A stretch of DNA of 6,221 bases from an uncultured Clostridia bacterium (GCA_946404295.1 CAMJDE010000118.1:1-6221); one strand, 5' to 3'. Positions 1 to 5,369 are shown, counted from the stretch's first letter. The notes: generated by a model not told the origin, from the sequence alone. Program-made: numbers and translations.

Positions 1-283
1 CCGTCATCCCCTCGCGGAAGAGAAAGCGCGTTTCGGGCAGATAGACCAACCCGTCGGGGAGTACGTTTTCCAGCCCCGGCTCCAGTTCGTCGAGGTGCCC
101 TTCGAGCGCGAGGCAATCGACCGAGACCGTGACGGTATCCGCCCCCTCGGGGATCTCCTCCTGATGGTAGGCGTAGTGCTCGTCGACCGTTTCGATCCGC
201 CCGAAGAGCAGGATCCCGCAAACGATCGCCGCGAGCAAAAGGTAGCCCGAAAGAACGGTCAGCCAAATCCGTTTGGTCGGCAT
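1..283 (-). CDS. DUF4430-like membrane-anchored or secreted protein, N-terminal part only
   Basis: The gene starts with ATG at 283 and runs off the left edge, so only 94 residues are visible. Residues about 7-28 are a hydrophobic helix after a short basic start (PTKR), reading as a signal anchor or signal peptide; there is no convincing lipobox around Cys22. A short acidic linker follows, then a segment (about 50-94) with VTVSVDC at 51-57, LDELEPGLE at 64-72, a PDG at 76-78 and PETRFLFREGMT at 83-94. From memory this matches the start of DUF4430 (transcobalamin-C-terminal-like) domains, where a similar VSIDC strand is followed by a LPExxxxxxEGxTVFDVL segment. DUF4430 proteins of Bacillota are usually exported; their ligand is often unknown. 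The gene lies 12 nt after the stop of the LtaS-like gene with a G-rich ribosome site (GGGGGAA, 288-294) in the gap, so the two are almost certainly cotranscribed. Function not assigned. Confidence 0.75.
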   Translation of the reverse strand, partial: MPTKRIWLTVLSGYLLLAAIVCGILLFGRIETVDEHYAYHQEEIPEGADTVTVSVDCLALEGHLDELEPGLENVLPDGLVYLPETRFLFREGMT

Positions 284-295
284 AGAATTCCCCCG

Positions 296-2161
296 TCAGC
301 GGCTGCTGTCGTAGTAAGGATACTTGATCCGCTCGGTCTTGATCTTCTCCCAGTTGGAGAAGTCGTTGGCGTCGCCCGTGATCTTGTAGGTGATGAGGTT
401 CCAGTCGCGGGACGCGGTCGTCCGGTTGGCTTTCGCGCCGTTCATGTAGAAATACCGCACGACCTCCTCGTTCTCCCCGATATCGTCGACCGATCTGCCG
501 ACGGCGGTATGGTCGAGCCCGAGCGCCTCGAGGATGGTCGGGCAGAGGTTCTCGTGGGAAAGCTGTTTCTGCGAACGCCGCAGGGGGACGGAGGTGTCCG
601 CCCCCGCCGGCTTGATCATCAGGACGGGAACGCGCTCCCCGGTGTCGGGGTCGCCCGTCAGGACGTTTTCGATCTCGCTTGCGTGTTCGAGGTCGGTGAT
701 GGTCCCCGTTCTTCCGTGGTCGGCGGTCACGATGAGAGTGGTTTTGTCGTAAAGACCCGCTTCCTTCAGCAGATCGATGTAAATCAGGAGCGTGCCGATA
801 TCGCCCCTCGTCTGCTGAAGCAGTCCCTCGCGCTTCCCTTCCTTGTCGGTCGGGAAGGTCGTCCGGTTGCCGGCGGCGTCCATGTAATAGGGTTCGTGCG
901 AACCCGACAGGTGGTAGAACAGGTAGGTCGCCTCGTTATCCCGAACGGTAAGCCCCTGCCGGACGAGGTCGGCGCGGAAGCGGACGTCGTCGCTCGAATA
1001 GACGTCGTACTTGGCGTTCGGATCGTCGTAGACGTAGGTGAAATAGTCGTTGGTGTAGTAGTGGAAATAGGGTTTCAGCGCCTCGGGCGTCCAACGGTAG
1101 GACGAAAGGATCATCATCGCCGAGAGGATGCGTCCCTTCGGGGGGAGTTTCATCGGCGGCGCGGCGTTCTCCGCCGTGCCGATCAGCCATTCGGCGTTCC
1201 CGATCGTATAGGGGACGTCGGTGTAGACCCGCGTCTCGATCCCGCCGTCGCGGAGCGCGGCGAGGAAGGGGGAGGTCTTGAAGGCGTTTTCAAGATGTTC
1301 CCGCGGCTTGACCGAATAGTCGGTCCTGACCCCGGTGAGCAGGTAGGCGACCGAGGGATAGGTGCGCGAATAACTCCCGACGAAGTTCTCGTAGAAGGTG
1401 AAGCCGCCGAGTTCGCTTTCAAGTTCCGGTTCGGCTTCGAGGATCGCGTCGGCGTACTTGTTGTCGAAGCGGTCGAGCAGAAAGACGATCACGTTGTTGT
1501 TTTCCGAGACGTCGTAGATCCCCTCGCGCTTGAGGTAGCCGTTTTGGGAATTGTCGTAGAGCGAATCGGAGGTCAGGAGCATCACGATCAGGGCGACCGT
1601 CTGCGCCACGAACAGAAGAGCGGCGAGCCCGCGGGCGGCGTACTTCCAGACCTTCGGGAACAGGTAGTGGACGAGGAACGGAAGCAGGATCAAAACCACC
1701 CAGAGAACCAAATTGAGAATGGTCTTCACGCGATAGTCGTGCCAGGCGACGTCGGCGCCGTCGAGGGTGCCGTGGTCGATATTGAACAGGTTGCACTGCA
1801 GATACCCGCAGACGAGGAACCCGACCGAGAGCGAAACCAGAGCGTTATGGATCTTGCCGCGGACGAGGGTCAGGATCGCGCCGAGAACGGCGAAGACGCC
1901 GAGCGCGAGCAGGATCAGCGGCGGGGTCAGCGCCCCGATCCCGAACGGAAGAAAACTGTTGTTCTTGACGAAAACCTCGAGCGGCTGAAAGAAGCAGAAG
2001 GTATAGGCGATGGCGAACGAGACGGGAAGAGCGTTCAGAAGACGCCCCTTCCAGTTCCGCTTGTCGCGCCACAGGAAAGCCAGTTTTTCCCCCGCGGTCG
2101 CCGGACGCTTCTTCTTTTCCGGGGCGGGGGTCGGATTGGTTTTTTCGGTTACGTTTTCCAT
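296..2161 (-). CDS. LtaS/MdoB-like membrane sulfatase-fold phosphotransferase or hydrolase
   Basis: A 621-residue protein with a cytosolic, Lys/Pro-rich start (1-40), five predicted membrane helices (about 43-60, 77-100, 106-122, 147-168, 175-196) and a large extracellular alkaline-phosphatase/sulfatase-superfamily domain (about 220-575). This is the architecture and approximate length of lipoteichoic acid synthases. Candidate active-site residues: Asp230 in VIVFLLDRFD (first metal ligand), Thr267 in SRTYPSVAYLLTG at the nucleophile position (Cys/Ser in true sulfatases, Thr in phosphoglycerol and phosphoethanolamine transferases), His422 in HLSGSHEPYY, and Asp481-His482 in TADHG. No CxPxR sulfatase signature is present, which argues against sulfate ester cleavage. 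LtaS enzymes polymerise glycerol phosphate from phosphatidylglycerol outside the membrane; whether this one does so, or modifies another surface polymer, cannot be told. The ATG at 2161 is preceded by GAGGA at 2172-2176 with a slightly long 10-nt spacer. First gene of a leftward unit with the DUF4430-like gene. The generic sulfatase-like transferase call is firmer than the specific LTA synthase role. Confidence 0.85.
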   Translation of the reverse strand: MENVTEKTNPTPAPEKKKRPATAGEKLAFLWRDKRNWKGRLLNALPVSFAIAYTFCFFQPLEVFVKNNSFLPFGIGALTPPLILLALGVFAVLGAILTLVRGKIHNALVSLSVGFLVCGYLQCNLFNIDHGTLDGADVAWHDYRVKTILNLVLWVVLILLPFLVHYLFPKVWKYAARGLAALLFVAQTVALIVMLLTSDSLYDNSQNGYLKREGIYDVSENNNVIVFLLDRFDNKYADAILEAEPELESELGGFTFYENFVGSYSRTYPSVAYLLTGVRTDYSVKPREHLENAFKTSPFLAALRDGGIETRVYTDVPYTIGNAEWLIGTAENAAPPMKLPPKGRILSAMMILSSYRWTPEALKPYFHYYTNDYFTYVYDDPNAKYDVYSSDDVRFRADLVRQGLTVRDNEATYLFYHLSGSHEPYYMDAAGNRTTFPTDKEGKREGLLQQTRGDIGTLLIYIDLLKEAGLYDKTTLIVTADHGRTGTITDLEHASEIENVLTGDPDTGERVPVLMIKPAGADTSVPLRRSQKQLSHENLCPTILEALGLDHTAVGRSVDDIGENEEVVRYFYMNGAKANRTTASRDWNLITYKITGDANDFSNWEKIKTERIKYPYYDSSR

Positions 2162-2171
2162 CGGGGAGAGG

Positions 2172-2176
2172 TCCTC
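2172..2176 (-). promoter_or_regulatory. ribosome binding site of the LtaS-like gene
   Basis: GAGGA on the minus strand, 10 nt from the ATG at 2161. The spacing is a little longer than ideal, but no better in-frame start is seen nearby and the basic N-terminus plus first helix fit the family. Confidence 0.5.
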
Positions 2177-2196
2177 ACTTCACAGTATTCTCGAGT

Positions 2197-2225
2197 ATTA
2201 TATCATTTTACGCGCGAAATGTAAA
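2197..2225 (-). promoter_or_regulatory. strong sigma-A-type promoter for the leftward LtaS-like/DUF4430-like unit
   Basis: On the minus strand the -35 is TTTACA (2220-2225, five of six to consensus), the spacer is exactly 17 nt and the -10 is a perfect TATAAT (2197-2202) preceded by TGA, an extended -10. Transcription should begin near 2190, giving a leader of about 29 nt that contains the ribosome site. Confidence 0.85.
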
Positions 2226-2258
2226 GAGTGAAACGGAAAAAAGTGTTTCGCGCGAGGC

Positions 2259-2361
2259 GTTTGAACGAAAAAAATGAAAAAACGGTTGACAAGCGTTCAA
2301 TGATGTGGTACAATCGGGGATGTTTGAACGCTCCGGGCGGACAACGCCGTTTTTTTGAACG
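2259..2361. repeat. four TTGAACG elements around the rightward promoter, candidate operators
   Basis: The heptamer TTGAACG occurs at 2261-2267, 2324-2330 and 2355-2361 on the plus strand and inverted (CGTTCAA) at 2294-2300. All three plus copies share TTTGAACG, and two share GTTTGAACG. Start-to-start distances are 33, 30 and 31 bp, about three DNA helical turns each. The inverted copy and the third copy form a 9-bp inverted repeat, AGCGTTCAA (2292-2300) and TTGAACGCT (2324-2332), flanking the -10. Because the left arm lies upstream of the expected transcription start, this pair acts as DNA rather than as an RNA hairpin; an operator is the simplest reading. The binding protein is unknown. Confidence 0.5.
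2286..2314 (+). promoter_or_regulatory. strong promoter for the winged-helix/LicC-like gene
   Basis: Consensus TTGACA (2286-2291), a 17-nt spacer, and TACAAT (2309-2314) preceded by TGG, an extended -10. The start of transcription is expected near 2321, leaving an untranslated leader of about 71 nt. The candidate operator arms at 2292-2300 and 2324-2332 sit in the spacer and at the start site, so a bound protein would block polymerase. Confidence 0.85.
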
Positions 2362-2372
2362 AATGCCGGAGC
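2330..2372 (+). promoter_or_regulatory. possible attenuator-type leader structure
   Basis: In the leader, GGCG (2336-2339) can pair with CGCC (2345-2348) over a 5-nt loop and is followed by seven T (2350-2356), a small terminator-like element. A second pairing, GCTCCGG (2330-2336) with CCGGAGC (2366-2372), is a perfect 7-bp helix enclosing it and ending just before the ribosome site at 2378. The two helices compete only for base 2336, so they may also nest. The inner stem is short and weak, so this is suggestive only. Confidence 0.3.
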
Positions 2373-2377
2373 AGGTG

Positions 2378-2383
2378 AAAGGA
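2378..2383 (+). promoter_or_regulatory. ribosome binding site of the LicC-like gene
   Basis: AAAGGA ending 8 nt before the ATG at 2392. It supports this start and thereby inclusion of the winged-helix domain in the translated protein. Confidence 0.75.
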
Positions 2384-2391
2384 AACGAAAA

Positions 2392-3282
2392 ATGCTGACC
2401 GAAAAAGAGTTTGCCATCCTGACCGCTCTGGAGGCGGCGAAGCGTCCGCTCTCGCAGCGCGCCATCGCCGCGGGGGCGAAGATCTCGCTCGGCATCGTCA
2501 ACAAGACGATGACGGCGCTCGCCGAAAACGGGCTGATCGAAAACGGGACCATCTCGGAAAAGGGGCTTTCCGCCCTCGAACCCTACCGGGTGAAGCGCGC
2601 CGTCGTCCTTGCCGCCGGGTTCGGCTCGCGGCTGGTACCCATCACGCTGAACACCCCGAAGCCGCTGGTCCGCGTCAAGGGGAAACGCATTATCGACTCG
2701 CTCCTCGACGCGCTGATCTCGGTCGGGATCGAGGAGATCTACGTCGTGCGCGGCTACCTCGGCGAGCAGTTCAACCAACTGCTTCCGAAATATCCGAACC
2801 TCGTCTTTATCGACAACCCGCTCTATATGGAGGCGAACAACATCAGTTCCGCGCTCGTCGCGCGGCATTTCCTCGAAAACGCCTATATCTGCGAGGCGGA
2901 TCTCCTGCTCTACAATCCCGCCCTGATCACGAAATACCAGTACCGCTCGAACTACCTCGGGATCCCGATGGAGCGCACCGACGACTGGTGCCTTGAAACC
3001 AAGCGCGGGATCGTCACCAAGATCGGGATCGGGGGGATCAACTGCCACCAGATCGTCGGAATCTCCTACTGGAACAAGGAGGACGGCGCGCGGCTCGGAC
3101 GGCACATCGAGGAGGACTTCAACGCGCCGGGCGGCAAGGAACGCTTCTGGGATCAGGTCGCGCTCGAGAACCATATCGGCGACTACAAGATCGGAGTGCG
3201 CGACTGCTCCTTCGACGACATCTGCGAGATCGACACCTTCGCCGAACTGCAGAAACTCGACGAGACCTACCGCGTCAAGTGA
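2392..3282 (+). CDS. winged-helix domain fused to LicC-like (choline-phosphate) cytidylyltransferase
   Basis: A 296-residue cytosolic protein. Residues 1-62 look like a winged helix: LTEKEFAILTALE, a helix-turn-helix with LSQRAIAAGAKIS then LGIVNKTMTALAENGLIE, and a short wing ending in EKGLSALEP. Residues 67-292 are a nucleotidyltransferase: nucleotide loop VVLAAGFGSRL (71-81), TPKPLV (88-93, Lys90), GYLGEQF (121-127), metal-site EAD (168-170), a Trp199 and GISYW (223-227) region, and the ending ICEIDTFAELQKLDE (277-291). Order and spacing agree with pneumococcal LicC as remembered, which makes CDP-choline from CTP and phosphocholine for surface polymers. The real sugar or alcohol phosphate is unproven: licA, licB and licD homologues are not in the window. 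The gene is divergent from the LtaS-like gene and appears monocistronic, closed by a terminator. The attached DNA-binding-type domain raises autoregulation as a possibility. LicC-like family placement is confident; choline specificity is only likely. Confidence 0.85.
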   Translation: MLTEKEFAILTALEAAKRPLSQRAIAAGAKISLGIVNKTMTALAENGLIENGTISEKGLSALEPYRVKRAVVLAAGFGSRLVPITLNTPKPLVRVKGKRIIDSLLDALISVGIEEIYVVRGYLGEQFNQLLPKYPNLVFIDNPLYMEANNISSALVARHFLENAYICEADLLLYNPALITKYQYRSNYLGIPMERTDDWCLETKRGIVTKIGIGGINCHQIVGISYWNKEDGARLGRHIEEDFNAPGGKERFWDQVALENHIGDYKIGVRDCSFDDICEIDTFAELQKLDETYRVK

Positions 3283-3310
3283 CCCGTTCCCCGGGAGGGG
3301 GCGGTTTGAA

Positions 3311-3358
3311 AAAAGCGAGCGCCGACCGTCAAAAAACGGTCGGCGCGATTTTTCGTTT
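3311..3358. terminator. bidirectional intrinsic terminator between convergent genes
   Basis: An 11-bp perfect stem, GCGCCGACCGT (3319-3329) and ACGGTCGGCGC (3336-3346), with a CAAAAA loop. On the plus strand it is followed by GATTTTTCGTTTT (3347-3359), ending the LicC-like transcript 37 nt after its stop. On the minus strand it is followed by TCGCTTTTTTC, ending the cca-thrH transcript 20 nt after the thrH stop. Confidence 0.92.
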
Positions 3359-3365
3359 TCGGGGG

Positions 3366-3965
3366 TCAGAGGGCGGCTTCGATCGCCGCGAGGAACGGGG
3401 GAAACTCCTCGAAGGCGGGCAGGTCGGGGTTGTCCGCTTTGATCTTCTCGGTCGAGCGGAAGAGGAATCCGGCTTTGCTCGCGCGGATCATACCGAGGTC
3501 GTTGAAACTGTCGCCCGCGGCGATCGTATCGAACCCGATCGACTGCAGGGCGCGGACGGTCGAGAGTTTTGAGTTGGCGATCCGCATTCTGTAACCGGTG
3601 ATCGCGCCGTCCGGTGAGACCTCAAGCGAGTTGCAGAAGAGGGTCGGCATCCCGAGTTTTTCCATCAGGGGGGCGGCGAACTGCTCGAAGGTGTCCGAGA
3701 GGATCAGGACCTGCGTCTTTTTGCGCAGGGCGTCGAGGAACTCCTTGGCGCCGGGGAACGGATCGATCCCCGCGATGACCGCCTGGATCTCGCGGAGCCC
3801 GAGCCCGTGTTCCTTTAAGATCGCGAGACGGAACTTCATCAGTTTGTCGTAGTCGGGCTCGTCGCGGGTCGTGCGTTTCAGTTCGTCGATCCCGGTCGCC
3901 CGCGAAAAGGCGATCCAGATCTCGGGGACGAGCACCCCTTCCATGTCAAGGCATACGATGTTCAA
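3366..3965 (-). CDS. thrH: phosphoserine phosphatase / homoserine phosphotransferase ThrH (HAD family)
   Basis: A 199-residue HAD hydrolase resembling Pseudomonas ThrH closely from end to end, including the start (CLDMEGVLVPEIWIAF), TRDEPDYDKLM, LSDTF, and AAGDSFND. HAD motifs: nucleophile Asp7 with Glu9 in DMEG (ThrH-type; most HAD phosphatases have DxD), motif II Ser90-Asp91-Thr92, motif III Lys133, motif IV Gly151-Asp152 with Asn155-Asp156. ThrH can dephosphorylate phosphoserine and pass the phosphate to homoserine, linking serine and threonine synthesis; which activity matters here is unknown. The start codon is TTG at 3963-3965: it aligns with the ThrH N-terminus and has AAAGGAG 8 nt upstream. 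It follows cca by 51 nt on the same strand with no clear promoter between them, so cotranscription is likely. Length matches the family. Confidence 0.9.
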   Translation of the reverse strand: MNIVCLDMEGVLVPEIWIAFSRATGIDELKRTTRDEPDYDKLMKFRLAILKEHGLGLREIQAVIAGIDPFPGAKEFLDALRKKTQVLILSDTFEQFAAPLMEKLGMPTLFCNSLEVSPDGAITGYRMRIANSKLSTVRALQSIGFDTIAAGDSFNDLGMIRASKAGFLFRSTEKIKADNPDLPAFEEFPPFLAAIEAAL

Positions 3966-3973
3966 CGTGGTTT

Positions 3974-3980
3974 CTCCTTT
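3974..3980 (-). promoter_or_regulatory. ribosome binding site that fixes the TTG start of thrH
   Basis: AAAGGAG on the minus strand with an ideal 8-nt spacer to TTG at 3965. Since the codon is not ATG, this site and the alignment to ThrH decide the start. Confidence 0.85.
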
Positions 3981-3999
3981 GGTCTTGGTCTGTTATTCA

Positions 4000-4013
4000 C
4001 TCCGTTTCCGGAG
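4000..4013 (-). other. small GNRA-capped hairpin between cca and thrH
   Basis: On the minus strand, CTCCG-GAAA-CGGAG forms a 5-bp stem with a GAAA tetraloop, starting 3 nt after the cca stop. No U-run follows, so it is not a terminator; it may shield the cca 3' end or mark a processing point, or be chance. Confidence 0.35.
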
Positions 4014-4016
4014 ATT

Positions 4017-5204
4017 TTAACCTTTGTTGAGAGCGCGGGCGAGCAGGGCTTCCCTGTCGTTTTCGACCTCGCCCGTCGCCGCGAGATTCAAAAGGCGCAT
4101 AAGGATCTCGCCCCGCTCCCTTGCGGGGATCGCCGAAAGGTCGTCCCCGCGGACGGCGAGCTCCGCGAGCGCGGTCGGGCGCCCGGTCGCGAGGAAGTCG
4201 GAGAGCGCGCGTTCGGTTTTTGCGGTCGGGCGTCCGAGGGCGGCGGCAAGCGCGATCGCGTCGCGCGCGGTGGGCTCGCCGAAGGCGACGAGGAAGAGCC
4301 CGGCTTCGGGGAGCGTAGACGGCAGCCCCGCCGCAAGAGCGGCGACGGCAAGGGCGGCGCGGCGCTCGCTCTTTTTATCGGTTTTCAGCGAGCGGAAGAG
4401 CGCGGCGGTCGCGTCGGCGCCGAGCGGCGACGAGAGCGCGGCGAGCGAAAGGACGGGATCGGACGAAAGCCGGGCGGCGGCTTCCGCCGCGTCGGGATAG
4501 CGGTCGCCGAGGGAAGCGAGGGCGGGGACGGCGGCGAAGAGTACGTCGCGGTACGCGGCGAGCACGCCGCGGGAAAAGCCGCCCGCGAGCAGTTTGAAGA
4601 GTTCCTCGCGGATCCGTTCGGGCGAGACCCGCCGGACGGTCGGCGCGAGCCGGCGAAGGGCGGCGGCGGTGTTTTTCTCGATCGTGAAACCGAGGGTCGC
4701 CGAGAAGCGCAGCGCCCGCAGGATGCGGAGAGCGTCCTCCGAAAAGCGTTTTTCGGGGTCCCCGACGGCGCGGATCACGCGCGCGGCGAGGTCGGCTTGT
4801 CCGTCGAAGGGATCGAAAAGTCCCGCGTCGGGCGCGTACGCCATCGCGTTGACGGTGAAGTCGCGGCGGCGCAGATCCTCCTCAAGCGAGGTGGTGAAGG
4901 TCACGCCGTCGGGGTGTCTGCCGTCCGAATAGTCCCCGTCGACGCGGTAGGTCGTCACCTCGTAGGAATCGCCGTCCGAAAGGACGGTCAGCGTGCCGTG
5001 CGCGATCCCCGTTTCGATCACGCGGAAGCCGTCGAAAACCCGCTTCATCTCGGCGGGCGAGGCGGGGGTCGTCAGGTCGTAGTCGTGCGGCTCGACCGCG
5101 CGGCAGAGGTCGCGGACACACCCGCCGACAAGATAACTCGGGTAGCCGCAAGACGCGAGCCGTTCCATCACGGCAAGACAGCTCGCGGGGATCCGAAAGT
5201 CCAA
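4017..5204 (-). CDS. cca: CCA tRNA nucleotidyltransferase
   Basis: A class II tRNA nucleotidyltransferase of 395 residues, close to the usual bacterial length, that adds or repairs the 3' CCA of tRNAs from CTP and ATP in the cytosol. Motifs, numbered from the TTG start: YLVGGCVRD (24-32), metal-binding HDYDLTT with Asp41 and Asp43, the head/neck motif RRDFTVNAMAY (113-123), and the nucleotide-selecting EDALRILRALRF (156-167, with Glu156-Asp157-Arg160). The C-terminal body and tail domains (about 200-395) are helical and Ala-rich; no HD phosphohydrolase motif is visible. The reading frame extends upstream to a GTG at 5243, but that codon overlaps the -10 region. The better start is TTG at 5202-5204, with AAAGGAGG 8 nt upstream. 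First gene of a leftward unit with thrH. A CC-only or A-only adding specialist cannot be excluded from sequence alone. Confidence 0.93.
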   Translation of the reverse strand: MDFRIPASCLAVMERLASCGYPSYLVGGCVRDLCRAVEPHDYDLTTPASPAEMKRVFDGFRVIETGIAHGTLTVLSDGDSYEVTTYRVDGDYSDGRHPDGVTFTTSLEEDLRRRDFTVNAMAYAPDAGLFDPFDGQADLAARVIRAVGDPEKRFSEDALRILRALRFSATLGFTIEKNTAAALRRLAPTVRRVSPERIREELFKLLAGGFSRGVLAAYRDVLFAAVPALASLGDRYPDAAEAAARLSSDPVLSLAALSSPLGADATAALFRSLKTDKKSERRAALAVAALAAGLPSTLPEAGLFLVAFGEPTARDAIALAAALGRPTAKTERALSDFLATGRPTALAELAVRGDDLSAIPARERGEILMRLLNLAATGEVENDREALLARALNKG

Positions 5205-5212
5205 TCCGTCCC

Positions 5213-5220
5213 CCTCCTTT
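5213..5220 (-). promoter_or_regulatory. ribosome binding site that fixes the TTG start of cca
   Basis: AAAGGAGG on the minus strand, 8 nt from TTG at 5204. It lies inside the longer open frame that begins at GTG 5243, so it argues for the shorter 395-residue product. Confidence 0.87.
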
Positions 5221-5233
5221 CGGCGTTTTTTCC

Positions 5234-5262
5234 AGTATAGCACACAATCCCCGTCAAATCAA
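5234..5262 (-). promoter_or_regulatory. promoter of cca-thrH
   Basis: On the minus strand, TTGATT (5257-5262), a 17-nt spacer, and TATACT (5234-5239) preceded by TGC, an extended -10. Expected start near 5227, giving a leader of about 23 nt. A nearby TTGACG at 5251-5256... region is spaced only 12 nt from the -10 and is less suitable. Confidence 0.7.
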
Positions 5263-5271
5263 GTTCTTTTC

Positions 5272-5300
5272 GCCCCGCCGGGGGCTTTTTTTCGTTTTTT
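5272..5300 (+). terminator. rightward intrinsic terminator inside the cca / malic enzyme divergent region
   Basis: GCCCC (5272-5276), loop GCCG, GGGGC (5281-5285), then seven T (5286-5292), CG and six more T (5295-5300). The T-run is only on the plus-strand side, so it acts rightward. No plus-strand gene ends here, since cca upstream is on the other strand; it would stop transcription antisense to cca from entering the malic enzyme gene. Confidence 0.65.
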
Positions 5301-5302
5301 CC

Positions 5303-5324
5303 CGAAAAACCGTTGCGGTTTTCG
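5303..5324. repeat. near-perfect inverted repeat overlapping the malic enzyme -35
   Basis: CGAAAAACCG (5303-5312) and CGGTTTTCG (5316-5324) are complementary apart from one extra A, with TTG between them. The repeat covers the putative -35 (5313-5318), where a repressor or activator site would be effective. No known operator consensus is recognised. Confidence 0.35.
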
Positions 5325-5341
5325 CCGCCGTATGCTATACT
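5313..5341 (+). promoter_or_regulatory. promoter of the malic enzyme gene
   Basis: TTGCGG (5313-5318, weak -35), 17-nt spacer, TATACT (5336-5341) preceded by TGC, an extended -10. The start should be near 5348 with a short leader of about 22 nt. The decanucleotide TGCTATACTG is identical in the divergent cca promoter. Confidence 0.65.
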
Positions 5342-5358
5342 GTTCGGAGAAAATACGC

Positions 5359-5364
5359 GGAGGG
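5359..5364 (+). promoter_or_regulatory. ribosome binding site of the malic enzyme gene
   Basis: GGAGGG ending 5 nt before ATG at 5370; the start is also supported by the typical short N-terminus of the family. Confidence 0.75.
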
Positions 5365-5369
5365 TCGAT

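Noticed and set aside
95..2224. A 709-codon open frame on the plus strand
   Set aside because: It lies antisense to the LtaS-like gene and arises from GC-rich codon use; the product is Arg/Val/Asp/Gly-rich with no recognisable domain, has no ribosome site, and overlaps the leftward promoter.
2203..3174. A 323-codon open frame on the minus strand
   Set aside because: Antisense to the LicC-like gene, whose motifs are unmistakable. The frame is low-complexity in character and runs across both divergent promoters.
4000..4013. Hairpin between cca and thrH as a terminator
   Set aside because: The stem is only 5 bp and no T-run follows on the minus strand, so readthrough into thrH is expected.
4024..4500. 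Arg/Ala/Ser-rich plus-strand frame within cca
   Set aside because: Shadow of the Ala-rich C-terminal part of cca; no ribosome site or family resemblance.
5205..5243. GTG start giving a 408-residue cca product
   Set aside because: The codon overlaps the -10 element and lies upstream of the predicted transcription start; the perfect ribosome site is inside the extension and points to TTG at 5204.
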